64,000 bases of DNA. Origin: Atopobium sp. oral taxon 416. GTDB lineage: Bacteria; Actinomycetota; Coriobacteriia; Coriobacteriales; Atopobiaceae. The position numbers and the translations under genes were made by a program. Below, piece by piece: positions 30,001-38,059 of the stretch. Numbering within the stretch: position 1 is the stretch's first letter; every line of letters starts with the position of its first letter. The stretch covers positions 1,488,001 through 1,552,000 of the forward strand of contig NZ_CP072380.1 of NCBI RefSeq assembly GCF_018128285.1. Direction: 5' to 3'. A model generated the notes under the pieces. It had not been told where the DNA came from, did no database searches, and was given only the letters and a program-made list of their open reading frames with translations.

Positions 30001-30666
30001 CTGCTGCGTGGGGAGCGCACGCAGGTGGAACAGGCCTTCCGTAAGGGGGATCTCACCTGCATCGTGGCGACCTCTGCCTTCGGTGAGGGTGTCAATATCC
30101 CGGATATCCGCCACGTGGTGCTCTACCACCTGCCCTTCTCTGAGGTGGAATTCAACCAGATGTGCGGGCGTGCCGGCCGCGACGGGAAACCTGCGGAGAT
30201 CGACCTGCTGTTCTCGACCCGCGATGCGCGCCTGAACGATCAGATCATCGCTGCAGAGACCCCGGAACGCTCTGATCTCGTCGACCTTTACAAGGTCCTG
30301 TTGGGCCAGTGGCGCGCCACCGGTGGAGAGCCGATTGAGGCAAGCGATGAAGAGCTCCTGTATCAGGTACGCCTCATCAACCAAAAAACACGCCTTACCA
30401 GTCAGGGAATTGCCGCCGGGTTGGGTATATTTCAAGAGTTCGGATTCTTGGATGTGAGGGGTTTTGTCGAGAATCGTCATATACTCATGACAGAGGCCCC
30501 CAGACACACCGATCTTTCCTGCTCGGTCCGTCTGCAGGAGGGGATGCGTGCGCGGGAAGACTTTGTCTCATTCAGGGACAGAATACTGACGGCTCCTGCA
30601 CAGGAGCTGCTCTATAAGCTCTGTCGCCCCATTGTTCCGCATATGGGATGCGTGGTCGACGGATAA
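27064..30666 (+). CDS. recJ: RecJ exonuclease fused to RecQ-like DEAH helicase
   Basis: This single 1200-residue frame joins two repair enzymes. Residues about 70-450 are RecJ: DFDVDG (near 94), a DNG motif and ITDHHEPG (near 171) form the DHH metal site, and LIRFGGHAGAVGVTL is the DHHA1 motif. The RecJ OB domain (EALEMLQPFGMGNKRPLF) follows. After a linker (about 580-720) comes a superfamily 2 helicase with Walker A ATGRGKS (near 748), VVVDEAHHM (near 852), ATTATA and a C-terminal QMCGRAGRDG motif VI, closest in style to RecQ. Ordinary RecJ is about 550-800 residues. The fusion would put 5'-3' ssDNA degradation and unwinding in one chain. There is no frameshift at the junction. It lies between secF and relA, 6 and 10 bases away. 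Confidence 0.92.
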   Translation: MAGLNGSKHWEVLSQDQKSQQKLTQELKLPSLVTRTLVARGYTTPEAAKRFLTPSLERDWEDPALIPGLEEVADLVEQALKNNEHIAIFGDFDVDGMSATCLLTLGLRALGAEVYPFIPNRFGEGYGLSHEALQRLMKATTPDLIITVDNGIAAAQKVEALKAEGIDVAITDHHEPGDEVPNGVPVADPKLSEGCPSRDLAGAGVALKLVQMLGERVGKPELWRHYTMLATLGTISDMMDLSPENRALVADGIKRLPETDRPGIVALAEQCKVPLTELTADDLPFTLIPRLNAAGRMGAPDTAFQLLLTDDPAEATKLAEQIEQINQDRRQIEAQLTDEALEKVKETYHGERIIVVGGEGWHEGVKGIVASRLTARYHVPTILFTIQDGVALGSGRSVGSVDLFHAVEQCADMLIRFGGHAGAVGVTLDASRFDEFRSRMQKIMDALPEDQFEDEGEITAVIRLSEANQAGIEALEMLQPFGMGNKRPLFAARGVTMKARARVGNNGDHLRFVATDGTNSIPAIMFHAPHVEELACYEGAVDLVFDAINETWQGRTKPKLMVKDIVVRIPKAPVGLTEAQQKLQGIQKHAGMILVRPTVAVSGAETFVTKLYTRNIQAASVALDSGELLQVVDNHSKKLEVVTDDGQVAGHLHESITSMLVSRMHKGAQFQAQVKGISHDEKKTVRVQIAPRVRTQAVDIRKQLEALSEEKLTQALVHTAIGDNELLPAQKQALEMLSRGQSALCVIATGRGKSLIFTVHAARLALKQHRASVFVYPLRALVNDQFYHLDEELGKLGIGIAVLSGATPTKQRRHIFEQLQAGSLDIILTTPEFLALHSKGFCRSHRIGFVVVDEAHHMQEAKSGQRSAYGDFPKILTSFGHPTCLATTATAPDPVAKEIAKLLSLERKQILIDKTARTNFTIQDLRETREKKAALVNIVASGQKSVVYVNSRDQTVQLVRYLRHAISDLAGQIAYYNAGLLRGERTQVEQAFRKGDLTCIVATSAFGEGVNIPDIRHVVLYHLPFSEVEFNQMCGRAGRDGKPAEIDLLFSTRDARLNDQIIAAETPERSDLVDLYKVLLGQWRATGGEPIEASDEELLYQVRLINQKTRLTSQGIAAGLGIFQEFGFLDVRGFVENRHILMTEAPRHTDLSCSVRLQEGMRAREDFVSFRDRILTAPAQELLYKLCRPIVPHMGCVVDG

Positions 30667-30676
30667 GGAGTTGACG

Positions 30677-32986
30677 ATGGCTCAAGAGACGATACCGGAC
30701 GCTGACAACTGGCGCCTTCTGGAAGTAACGTGTTCAAGGTACCTGAGCAAAGAGGCTGTTGTCAAGATCCACCAGGCCTACCGCTTCGCCCGTGCCTACC
30801 ACAAAGATCAGCGCAGACGCTCCGGTGAACCCTACATCAACCACCCGGTTGAGGTGGCGTTGATCTTAGCGGACAAACTCCACATGGATGAGGACTCTAT
30901 CTGCGCGGCGCTCCTGCACGACACCGTGGAGGATACGCCTGCCACGCTGGAGGATATCTCAAACAGATTCGGCCCCAGCGTGGCTGAGCTTGTCGACGGC
31001 GTCACGAAATTGACCAACATCAATGCTGACTCCCGCGATGAAAAGCAGGCCCTGAATCTGCGTAAGATGTTTCTTGCGATGTCCAAGGACATCCGTGTCA
31101 TCATCATCAAACTCGCCGACCGCCTGCACAATATGAGGACGCTCGCGGCGCTGCCGCCGGACCGCCGCCTTGTGAAGGCTCACGAGACGATGGATGTTTA
31201 CGCGCCTCTGGCGGACCGTCTCGGTATCAGCTCCATCAAGTGGGAGCTTGAGGATTTGGCCTTCTACTACCTGGAGCCCGAAGAGTACCAGCGGGTCGCC
31301 CGCATGGTGCAGGACTCCCGTGCCCAGCGTGAGCAGAATACCGATGAGGCGATCAAGATCCTAAACGACGAGCTCAAACGCGCCGGAATCCAGGATTTCA
31401 TCATCACCGGACGTCCCAAGCACCTCTGGAGTATCTACCAGAAGATGCAGCGCAAGGACCTCGAGTTCTCCGATATCTACGATCTGATCGCGCTGCGTGT
31501 GATCGTGAATACAGTTGGGGAGTGCTATTCGGTCTTAGGCGCGGTACACTCGCTCTGGCACCCACTGCCAGGACGCTTTAAGGACTACATCGCTACTCCG
31601 AAGCCCAACATGTACCGATCTTTGCATACGACAGTGATTGGCCCAAATGCACGCCCTATCGAAATTCAGATCCGTACGAAGAAAATGCACGAACAGGCTG
31701 AGTACGGCATCGCCGCCCACTGGCTCTACAAGCGCTCAGGTAACTCCAACGGGCAGATGTCCGCCGACGACAAGTCCATCAACTCCACGATCAACTACAT
31801 CCGGAAGAACCTGGAGTGGACAACTGAGGGGGATATCGACGACGCACACGAGTTCCTGAACAACCTGCGCGTGGACCTCTTCGAGGACGAGATCTTTGTC
31901 TTTACCCCCAAGAGTGAGGTTATGAGCTTGCGTAGGGACTCCACCCCACTCGACTTTGCCTATGCGATCCACACCGAGGTGGGCAACCACTGCGTGGGCG
32001 CCAAGGTGAACGGCAACGTCGTCCCCTTGACGTATCACCTGAAGATGGGGGACCGTGTTGAGATCCTCACGAACAACAACGCAAAGCCCTCCCGTGATTG
32101 GGTCAACATTGTGGTGACCCCGTCGGCTAGGGCCAAGATCAGAAAGTACTTCTCGTCGGTCACTAAAGCTGACGATATGGAGTCCGGCCGCACAGAATTG
32201 GCCCGCGAGCTGAGAAAGCGCGACTTGGGGATCAACAGTCAGCGGGTCGCGAAAGCCGCCGAAAAGATCCTACCGACCTTCGACGTGCACTCAACGGATG
32301 ATCTGCTGGCCTCTATCGGCTCAGGTAAGATCACCGCAAAGATCGTCGTGAACCGCATCAAGGACGAGCTCGGAGACAAGACCACCGAGCACGCCGCGCA
32401 GATGGCGGCCCACGAGGAGCGTCAGGAGGAGATGCAGCGAGCGATCGCCGAAGACAAGCCGCTCATGCGGGCAAAGCCTACCCGGGAACAGCGCAAGCGG
32501 CGTAATAACACTGGCGTCGTCGTAGAGGGCGGCCCGAACCTGATGGTCCATTTAGCGCACTGCTGCAACCCGGTTGCTGGTGACAAGATCGTCGGCTTTG
32601 TGACGCGCGGACGCGGGGTCTCAGTCCACCGTGCCAACTGCCCCAACGTGAAGAACCTGATGAAGCATCCGGAGCGTATGATCGACGTGAAGTGGGACAC
32701 CTCAGGCGCCACAGAGTTTCAGGTGGAGATCGTGGTCGAAGGCGGGGACCGCATGGGCCTTCTGAAGGATGTCACTGAGGCAATCGGATCCTCCGGTGCC
32801 AACATCCTCTCGGCCGCGACGCAAACTACCACTGAGGGCGCCGCACGGCTGCGCTTCCTGATTACGATCTCGGACGCCAGCCTGCTGATGCCACTGTTAG
32901 CGAATGTCAGTCGCGTGCCTTCAGTTTACGATGCCCGCAGAATTCTGCCGGGCGAAGGTTCCTCTCAGATGAAACGGAGGGTTTAG
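30677..32986 (+). CDS. relA: Bifunctional (p)ppGpp synthetase/hydrolase
   Basis: This 769-residue RelA/SpoT homologue (Rel) controls the stringent response. The start is placed at ATG 30677 because AAGGAG lies 7 bases before it. Domains in order: an HD hydrolase with HPVEVA and LLHDTVEDT (His-Asp pair intact, about residues 45-80); a synthetase with GRFKDYIATPKPNMYRSLH (about residue 295); a TGS domain (FVFTPKSEVMSLRRDSTPLDFAY); a zinc-finger/RIS region with LAHCCNPVAGDKIVGF; and a C-terminal ACT domain. Both active sites look intact, so it is probably bifunctional. It is co-transcribed with recJ upstream and an MBL hydrolase 4 bases downstream. Confidence 0.95.
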   Translation: MAQETIPDADNWRLLEVTCSRYLSKEAVVKIHQAYRFARAYHKDQRRRSGEPYINHPVEVALILADKLHMDEDSICAALLHDTVEDTPATLEDISNRFGPSVAELVDGVTKLTNINADSRDEKQALNLRKMFLAMSKDIRVIIIKLADRLHNMRTLAALPPDRRLVKAHETMDVYAPLADRLGISSIKWELEDLAFYYLEPEEYQRVARMVQDSRAQREQNTDEAIKILNDELKRAGIQDFIITGRPKHLWSIYQKMQRKDLEFSDIYDLIALRVIVNTVGECYSVLGAVHSLWHPLPGRFKDYIATPKPNMYRSLHTTVIGPNARPIEIQIRTKKMHEQAEYGIAAHWLYKRSGNSNGQMSADDKSINSTINYIRKNLEWTTEGDIDDAHEFLNNLRVDLFEDEIFVFTPKSEVMSLRRDSTPLDFAYAIHTEVGNHCVGAKVNGNVVPLTYHLKMGDRVEILTNNNAKPSRDWVNIVVTPSARAKIRKYFSSVTKADDMESGRTELARELRKRDLGINSQRVAKAAEKILPTFDVHSTDDLLASIGSGKITAKIVVNRIKDELGDKTTEHAAQMAAHEERQEEMQRAIAEDKPLMRAKPTREQRKRRNNTGVVVEGGPNLMVHLAHCCNPVAGDKIVGFVTRGRGVSVHRANCPNVKNLMKHPERMIDVKWDTSGATEFQVEIVVEGGDRMGLLKDVTEAIGSSGANILSAATQTTTEGAARLRFLITISDASLLMPLLANVSRVPSVYDARRILPGEGSSQMKRRV

Positions 32987-32990
32987 ATAG

Positions 32991-33620
32991 ATGGCTGAAT
33001 TGAGACGCTTTATAGTCAGTCCGTTTCAGACAAACTGCTATGCGCTGATCTCCGGTGGTCAGTGCATGGTGATCGACCCAGGTGATCGGGGTAAGGATAT
33101 CGCCGATCAGCTGCTGAATACCAACGTGACGCTGATTGCTGCTACGCACGGGCACAACGACCATGTGTCAGGGGTAGCCGCACTCAAAGCCGCTACCGGG
33201 GCACAATTTGTGATGAGCAAAGCGGACTATCCCTGGGCAAAGGAGCATGCCGGCAAGGCGGACAGCTCCGGCCAAGCCTACGGGGATCCGATTCCTGAGC
33301 CGGACCGGCTTGTAGAAGACGGGGATACCGTACAGTTCGACGGGATCGCCTTTAAGGTAATCGCCACGCCGGGGCACACACCCGGCGGCGTGGTCTACGT
33401 GGGGCCCGGCTTTGCCTTTGTAGGGGATACTCTCTTCAAGGGCTCCTGCGGCAGGACTGACCTGCCCAATGGGAATGCGCAGGATCTGGCGAAATCGCTT
33501 CAGAAGCTCAAACAGGTGGTCCCTCCGGACACCACGATCTTTTGCGGTCACGGTCCCGAGACGACGATGGAATACGAGCTGCAGCACAATCCCTATCTGA
33601 AGGATCAGCCGACTGATTAA
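32991..33620 (+). CDS. Metallo-beta-lactamase-fold hydrolase (glyoxalase II-like)
   Basis: This 209-residue single-domain MBL hydrolase has all metal ligands visible: THGHNDH (near residues 47-53), GHTPGG (near 126), GDTLFKGSCGRTDL (Asp near 145) and CGHGPET (near 184). The SCGRTDLP stretch is characteristic of the small glyoxalase II-like/YcbL group, which hydrolyse thioesters or act on sulfur compounds. The specific substrate is not evident. It is the last gene of the tgt-secDF-recJ-relA run and starts 4 bases after relA. The ~155 bases between it and the tRNA genes are AT-rich and probably carry the tRNA promoter. Confidence 0.92.
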   Translation: MAELRRFIVSPFQTNCYALISGGQCMVIDPGDRGKDIADQLLNTNVTLIAATHGHNDHVSGVAALKAATGAQFVMSKADYPWAKEHAGKADSSGQAYGDPIPEPDRLVEDGDTVQFDGIAFKVIATPGHTPGGVVYVGPGFAFVGDTLFKGSCGRTDLPNGNAQDLAKSLQKLKQVVPPDTTIFCGHGPETTMEYELQHNPYLKDQPTD

Positions 33621-33775
33621 ACGTGCGGTATCTGGCCAGAGCTAATCATTCGGTGGTACATTTTGTGCTATCTGAGGCTGGATGCTCCGAACTGTTTTCT
33701 GTAATCTGACATTGTTTCGATAATCTGCGTTCAGTCAGGCACGAAGTATGGTACAGTACCGTGTGCACAAACTGC

Positions 33776-33866
33776 GTCGGAGTGGCGGAATTGGCAGACG
33801 CGCTAGCTTGAGGTGCTAGTGATTAACTAAACGGTCATGCGGGTTCAAGTCCCGCCTCCGACACCA
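33776..33866 (+). tRNA. tRNA-Leu (GAG)
   Basis: The acceptor GTCGGAG pairs with CTCCGAC, followed by A and an encoded CCA. There is a long variable arm typical of tRNA-Leu. The anticodon stem CTAGC/GCTAG encloses TTGAGGT, giving anticodon GAG. The T-arm GGTTCAAGTCC is normal. Confidence 0.95.
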
Positions 33867-33868
33867 TT

Positions 33869-33955
33869 GCCCGAGTGGTGGAATTGGTAGACGCGATGGA
33901 CTCAAAATCCATTGCTGGCGACAGCGTGTGAGTTCGAGTCTCACCTCGGGCACCA
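33869..33955 (+). tRNA. tRNA-Leu (CAA)
   Basis: The acceptor GCCCGAG pairs with CTCGGGC, then A and an encoded CCA. The anticodon stem ATGGA/TCCAT encloses CTCAAAA, giving anticodon CAA. The long variable arm (GCTGGCGACAGC) fits tRNA-Leu. It follows the first tRNA-Leu after 2 bases, so both come from one transcript. Confidence 0.95.
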
Positions 33956-33965
33956 TTCAGATACT

Positions 33966-34002
33966 AAAAAGGGGAAGCCGGCTGATGCCGGTTTCCCCTT
34001 TG
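33966..34002 (+). terminator. Terminator after tRNA-Leu pair
   Basis: GGGGAAGCCGGC (33971-33982) pairs with GCCGGTTTCCCC (33987-33998), with A-run before and ttt after. It would work in both directions and also ends the minus-strand kinase gene. Confidence 0.9.
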
Positions 34003-34044
34003 CCATACGCTGCGATTCAGCTGTTCCCGTTATGCTTCTTCAGC

Positions 34045-34794
34045 CTAAGCCGGCTTTCTAACCATCAGGTGATTGATACCGGATTGCTCAAGCGTGACTG
34101 CCGGATTGAGGCGGTTTGAAAGCACCCTTCTGATATTCGGCTCATACTTGTCCGTATAGTTGATCTCTGCTTGGGATTTGGCGATACCGTGCTGGGATTC
34201 ATACTTGAGGACACGGCTCTTGAGCTCTGAGGGCGTGACATCCAGGAACACTGAGTCGTTGCAGTAGGCGGAGAGCCCACGCCAACCCGGCTCATCCAGC
34301 AGCAGATAGCTGCCTTCGACGAGGACGATGTGATCTTTGAGCACCTTGCCGGACATGTTCACCTCATGGTCTCTCTCAGAGTAGACTGGGATCTGGACCT
34401 GGCGCTTGTTTCTGAGCTCGATCAACTTTGAACGCAGGCGGTTGAGGTCGTAGGTCTCAGGCGCCCCTTTGATTTGGGAAAGTCTGAGCTCTTCGACGCC
34501 CCGGATGAGGGCGTGATGTTTAAGGTAGTCGTTGGAGTAGAAGAAGCCATCCAGGCTCATCGCGATGAGGGAGACCAGCCCGCTCTCTTCGTGGCTCAGC
34601 TCCTGCAGGGATAGTGCGAGGTTGGATTTGCCGACGCATGGGGGTCCTGCCAAGAAGATCACCATCTTGCGGTGGAGGCCACGGGCGAGCTCTGACCAAC
34701 GTCTAAGGAGTGGGATTAAGACTTCATTGATTGTCTGAGAATCATAGGTAGCCGTCTCCTCAACGCCGTTCACCTCGTGCGTAAATTCTCTCAT
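34045..34794 (-). CDS. P-loop kinase, uridine/pantothenate kinase-like
   Basis: This ~249-residue P-loop protein has Walker A GPPCVGKS at about residues 50-57, a SLDGFFYS segment (the Asp-containing substrate loop of the PRK/uridine kinase fold), GAPETYDLNRL, PVYSERDHEV and VLVEGSYLLLDEPGW (Walker B-like). This order is that of small nucleoside/sugar-type kinases of the phosphoribulokinase/uridine kinase superfamily. The start is placed at ATG 34794, since AAAGGAG lies 9 bases upstream; the longer frame begins before it. The substrate cannot be assigned. It is alone on this strand, divergent from the infC leader. Confidence 0.82.
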   Translation of the reverse strand: MREFTHEVNGVEETATYDSQTINEVLIPLLRRWSELARGLHRKMVIFLAGPPCVGKSNLALSLQELSHEESGLVSLIAMSLDGFFYSNDYLKHHALIRGVEELRLSQIKGAPETYDLNRLRSKLIELRNKRQVQIPVYSERDHEVNMSGKVLKDHIVLVEGSYLLLDEPGWRGLSAYCNDSVFLDVTPSELKSRVLKYESQHGIAKSQAEINYTDKYEPNIRRVLSNRLNPAVTLEQSGINHLMVRKPA

Positions 34795-34904
34795 GCCGCA
34801 TAACTCCTTTAACATGTGCATTACTGTTCATTGAGTTAGTGTAGCAATTACTAGGGTCTCCGTGTCCGATTTATTTTTCTATCTCTTTGTAGGAAGCTTC
34901 CTTT

Positions 34905-35022
34905 ATGCGGGTAACTCCTGTGGGGAGTTCGCCGGAACTCAACTCTCACGGCATGCTCCACCGTAAGTATGTTTCCTCAGCCGGGATGCGGCCTCATGTC
35001 ACCCATCCTGGGGTGTAGCATG
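34905..35022 (+). promoter_or_regulatory. Structured RNA element of unknown class upstream of infC
   Basis: Three helices can be drawn. AACTCC (34913-34918) pairs with GGAGTT (34924-34929). CATGCT.CACC (34952-34962) pairs with GGTG.AGCATG (35012-35022) with one mismatch. An internal 8-bp stem CCGGGATG (34981-34988) pairs with CATCCTGG (35004-35011), stacked directly on the previous one. The region contains no ORF of substance. It could be part of the infC leader or a separate small RNA, and the strand is not certain. I do not recognise it as a known riboswitch. Confidence 0.45.
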
Positions 35023-35185
35023 GAGTGGACAGCCTGTGTGCCGGGACATATCTGTTATCCCTGGACGCTTGCAATATACAGAGTGTCTTGGTACTATAAA
35101 CAATTGTGTTTCAAAGCGGGAGCTCTCAAGTTCCCCACCTTGCGGCGCTTATCTGTTGCTGTCTGGTTAGACAATCTGGATGGGT

Positions 35186-35250
35186 GATCCTGAAGAGGTC
35201 CAGGATCTGTGTCTGTCGGACGCAACAAGTAGTGCGTCCGGTATTTTTAT
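35186..35250 (+). terminator. infC leader attenuator (two hairpins)
   Basis: GATCCTG (35186-35192) pairs with CAGGATC (35201-35207). Then CGGACGCA (35217-35224) pairs with TGCGTCCG (35233-35240), followed by GTATTTTTAT. The second is a textbook intrinsic terminator only about 50 bases before the infC coding region, so it must act as an attenuator. In other Gram-positives the infC-rpmI-rplT leader terminates early when L20 is in excess; L20 is encoded in this operon. Confidence 0.75.
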
Positions 35251-35293
35251 GTACGCAGGCAAGGTTTCATATCAGAGAGGAAGGTGTCCAGTC

Positions 35294-35878
35294 ATAGCTA
35301 AGTCCGAAGGACCCCATGTGAATGAAGAGATCAATGCTCGTACCTGCCGCCTTATCGGCGTCGATGGTTCTCAGCTTGGCCTGTTTGGCGTGCGTGACGC
35401 ACTGCGTATCGCCCAGGAGCAGCATCTCGATCTGGTCGAGATCGCTCCGAATGCGAAGCCACCTGTGTGCCGTGTGATGAACTACAGCAAGTACAAGTAT
35501 GATCAGGCACGTAAAGCGAAACAGGCCCGTAAGAAGCAGGCAAAGATTGAGGTCAAGGAAATGAAGTTCCGCCCCAAAATCGATGTCGGTGACTACGAGA
35601 CCAAGAAGAACCACGTCCTGCGTTTCTTGAAAAAGGGTGCCCGTGTCAAAGTCACGATCATGTTCCGTGGCCGTGAGATGGCACATCCGGAGCAGGGGCT
35701 CAATGTACTTGAGCGTCTTGCCGCCGATCTGAAACCCTATGCGACTGTCGACCAACCGCCGAAGATGGAAGGCCGCAATATGCATATGCAGCTCTCTCCG
35801 ATCAAGGGTGCGTTCGATGAGAAGAAGCCCGCGAAGAACGAGAAGAAGAGCTCAAGCAAACCAGAGAAGGAGAATTAA
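35294..35878 (+). CDS. infC: Translation initiation factor IF-3
   Basis: This IF-3 binds the 30S subunit and checks start codons. The N-domain has [20 protein letters not shown], the linker is Lys-rich, and the C-domain contains [16 protein letters not shown] and MFRGREM. A Lys/Glu/Ser-rich tail follows. The conserved part allows no ATG start. In frame, ATA at 35294 lies 8 bases after AGAGGAAGGTG and would give [13 protein letters not shown], a normal IF-3 beginning. The alternative is GTG 35318, with a weaker GAAGGA and a protein starting just before NEEI. IF-3 genes elsewhere (e.g. AUU in E. coli) use rare starts for self-regulation, so ATA is favoured here by inference. rpmI begins 2 bases after the stop. 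Confidence 0.88.
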   Translation: MAKSEGPHVNEEINARTCRLIGVDGSQLGLFGVRDALRIAQEQHLDLVEIAPNAKPPVCRVMNYSKYKYDQARKAKQARKKQAKIEVKEMKFRPKIDVGDYETKKNHVLRFLKKGARVKVTIMFRGREMAHPEQGLNVLERLAADLKPYATVDQPPKMEGRNMHMQLSPIKGAFDEKKPAKNEKKSSSKPEKEN

Positions 35879-35879
35879 G

Positions 35880-36077
35880 ATGCCAAAGATGAAGACACAT
35901 AAGGGTACGGCGAAGCGCTTCCGTCGCACCGGTACCGGCAAAATTATGCGTGCCAAGGCGTTCAAGAGCCATATCCTGTCCAAGAAGTCCCAGAAGCGTA
36001 TCCGTGGCTTCCGTAAAGAGACTGAGGTCAATCCTGCAGACGTAAAGGTTGTTTCCTCACGGATGGGCAGCAAGTAA
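35880..36077 (+). CDS. rpmI: 50S ribosomal protein L35
   Basis: This 65-residue L35 begins [14 protein letters not shown] and is strongly basic, with the usual [12 protein letters not shown] segment. The start is ATG 35880, with GAGAAGGAG overlapping the end of infC. It is the second gene of infC-rpmI-rplT. Confidence 0.97.
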   Translation: MPKMKTHKGTAKRFRRTGTGKIMRAKAFKSHILSKKSQKRIRGFRKETEVNPADVKVVSSRMGSK

Positions 36078-36115
36078 CTGATTTACGATTGCAGAATTCA
36101 AGGAGTTGATAGCAT

Positions 36116-36475
36116 ATGGCACGTGTAAAGCGCGCAGTTTCCGGTCGCAAAAAGCGCCAGACACTCAAGAAACTTTCCAAAGGATACTACGGCACCTCCT
36201 CTCGCACCTTCCGCGGTATGAAGGAGCAGGTCTCCCATTCCTTCGAGTACCAGTATCGTGATCGCCGCAACAAGAAACGTGATATGCGCGCACTGTGGAT
36301 CCAGCGTATCAACGCAGCGGCTCGTCAGAACGATATGAGCTACTCCACCTTTATCCACGGCCTAAAGCTCGCCGGCGTTGAGCTCGACCGTAAGACCCTC
36401 TCTCAGATCGCCTATGAGGATCCTGAGGGCTTTAAGGGCCTCGCGCAGGTCGCGAAGAAAGCTTTGACAGCCTAA
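36116..36475 (+). CDS. rplT: 50S ribosomal protein L20
   Basis: This 119-residue L20 starts MARVKRAVSGRKKR and contains the conserved YYGTSSRTFR, YQYRDRRNKKRDMRALWIQRI and SYSTFIHGL blocks. It is an early assembly protein on 23S rRNA and, in several bacteria, the repressor of its own operon through the leader. The 38-base gap from rpmI contains a modest AAGGAG. A hairpin follows. Confidence 0.97.
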   Translation: MARVKRAVSGRKKRQTLKKLSKGYYGTSSRTFRGMKEQVSHSFEYQYRDRRNKKRDMRALWIQRINAAARQNDMSYSTFIHGLKLAGVELDRKTLSQIAYEDPEGFKGLAQVAKKALTA

Positions 36476-36505
36476 ACGCTCTCTTTCTTTAAAGCGTACG
36501 AAACC

Positions 36506-36541
36506 AATGCCCGTTTCGGTCAGGGAGCCGAAGTGGGCATT
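36506..36541. terminator. Terminator between rplT and tagO-like gene
   Basis: AATGCCC..TTCGG (36506-36519) pairs with CCGAA..GGGCATT (36528-36541). It lies between convergent genes and can serve either. The T-tract is poor on the plus strand. Confidence 0.65.
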
Positions 36542-36596
36542 GTCGTATATCGGTCGTGTGTAGTGGGCGGTATTTACCGTTTTAGTATCGCTTATT

Positions 36597-37784
36597 TTAG
36601 TGGTGCAGCGGGGTCTCGTGCTCAATCTTTTCCTCTTCCTCCTTGAAAGCGGGGTCGTCCGGCGTGATCAGCTTGTCGGTGCCGGTCTTGGGGTCCTGGT
36701 GGTGGAGGAGCACCGGCTCAAAGAGGCGCAGGTGTTTCCCGAAGAAGAAAGAGACGATGATCAGGACGATAAAGATCACGATACGGGGTCTCATCTCCAC
36801 TTGTGTCATCACGTACGCTCCGATGCACAAGACGATCGTCCAGGCGTACATCACAAGGACCGCCTGCCGCTGATCGTAGCCTTCCGCGATGAGGCGGTGG
36901 TGGATATGCCCACGATCCGCTTGTGAGATACTCACGTGGCCTCTGAGGCGGCGGATGATCGCAGAGAAGGTGTCCATGATCGGGATCCCCGCCACCACAA
37001 GCGGGATAATGATCGTCGTGAGGCCCGCGATACGCGTGACGTTCAGAAGCGAGATGGTGCCCAGCATAAAGCCGATGAGCATCGAGCCCGAATCACCTAA
37101 GAAAATCGAGGCCGGATGGAAATTGTAGCGCAGGAAGCCCAGGCAGGCACCCGCTAGCGAGATTGCCAAAGCCGCCGCATCGAAGCGCCGCGCGCCAAAG
37201 GCGAGGATGAACATTGTGAGGGACGAGATCATGCCGATGCCGGAGGCGAGACCGTCTAAACCGTCGATGAGGTTGATGATGTTAGTGTAGGCGACCAAAT
37301 AGAGCACCGTGATCGGATAGGTCCAGAGCCCCAAACTCATGATCTTACCCGTGAAGGGGTTGATGATGGAACCGAGGACGAGGCCGGAGGCGGCAGCGAT
37401 GATGCCGGCCAGAATCTGGCCGATCAGCTTCTGGTGGGGTTTCAAGGTAAATTTGTCGTCGAGGAGGCCCGTTACGAAGATCACCACGACCGCAAGCCCC
37501 AAGATCTGATAGTCGACGGAGAATTGCCGTGGCGGCATCAGCGTTAAGGGGAGCTGAAAAGACTTCAGGCCCGAGAAAAGCATGATGTAGGTGACGAGGA
37601 GCGCCACGAAGATCGCGATACCACCCATGCGGGGGATCGGCTTGGTGTTGATTCGACGCGCTTCAGGGCGATCAACCGCATCGACTTTCCAGGCGATTTT
37701 GCTTGCGAGCGGGGTAACCAGAAGTGCGGTGATACATGCGGCAGCAAAGAGGATAAAGTACGGTAGCCAATGTTGAATGTGCAC
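36597..37784 (-). CDS. tagO: Undecaprenyl-phosphate N-acetylhexosamine-1-P transferase (TagO/WecA-like)
   Basis: This 395-residue polytopic protein (about eleven helices) of the MraY/WecA/TagO family attaches a sugar-1-phosphate to undecaprenyl phosphate, the first step of teichoic-acid, capsule or O-chain synthesis. Motifs seen are RRINTKPIPRMGG near the start, VTGLLDDKF (paired Asp), NIINLIDGLDGLASG, SIFLGDSGS, and RGHIHHRL in the cytoplasmic loop. The last is the HIHH motif that separates WecA/TagO from MraY. The C-terminal ~30 residues are charged. TATATCC-region spacing upstream is unremarkable, with a GGAG before ATG 37784. It is a single gene, so its end product (wall polymer type) is not shown. 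Confidence 0.9.
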   Translation of the reverse strand: MHIQHWLPYFILFAAACITALLVTPLASKIAWKVDAVDRPEARRINTKPIPRMGGIAIFVALLVTYIMLFSGLKSFQLPLTLMPPRQFSVDYQILGLAVVVIFVTGLLDDKFTLKPHQKLIGQILAGIIAAASGLVLGSIINPFTGKIMSLGLWTYPITVLYLVAYTNIINLIDGLDGLASGIGMISSLTMFILAFGARRFDAAALAISLAGACLGFLRYNFHPASIFLGDSGSMLIGFMLGTISLLNVTRIAGLTTIIIPLVVAGIPIMDTFSAIIRRLRGHVSISQADRGHIHHRLIAEGYDQRQAVLVMYAWTIVLCIGAYVMTQVEMRPRIVIFIVLIIVSFFFGKHLRLFEPVLLHHQDPKTGTDKLITPDDPAFKEEEEKIEHETPLHH

Positions 37785-38059
37785 GTATATCCTCCAGCGT
37801 TTTTATCTACAATTCATCACACACAGTCAGATTAAATAATAACGAAAAGTAAGGCAAAAGAAAAATAAGGTGGAAAGGCGGTGTAGAGTGTACACATACA
37901 TACTCCCACCTGTCCAAAAACAGCCTCTAACATTCAATTGTGCGGCATCTTTACAGCAAGTCAAGACTGTATTTTGTGGGCAGTACTTCCTATATTGGAG
38001 GTGCCGACCTCCTGCGACACAAACTGGGTGAACCGACAAGCATTTATAGGGAGTCCATA

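Noticed and set aside
34905-35022. Known riboswitch, T-box, SRP RNA or 6S RNA
   Set aside because: I looked for the T-box GGTGG motif, the B12, TPP and ZTP cores and the SRP tip sequence and found none.
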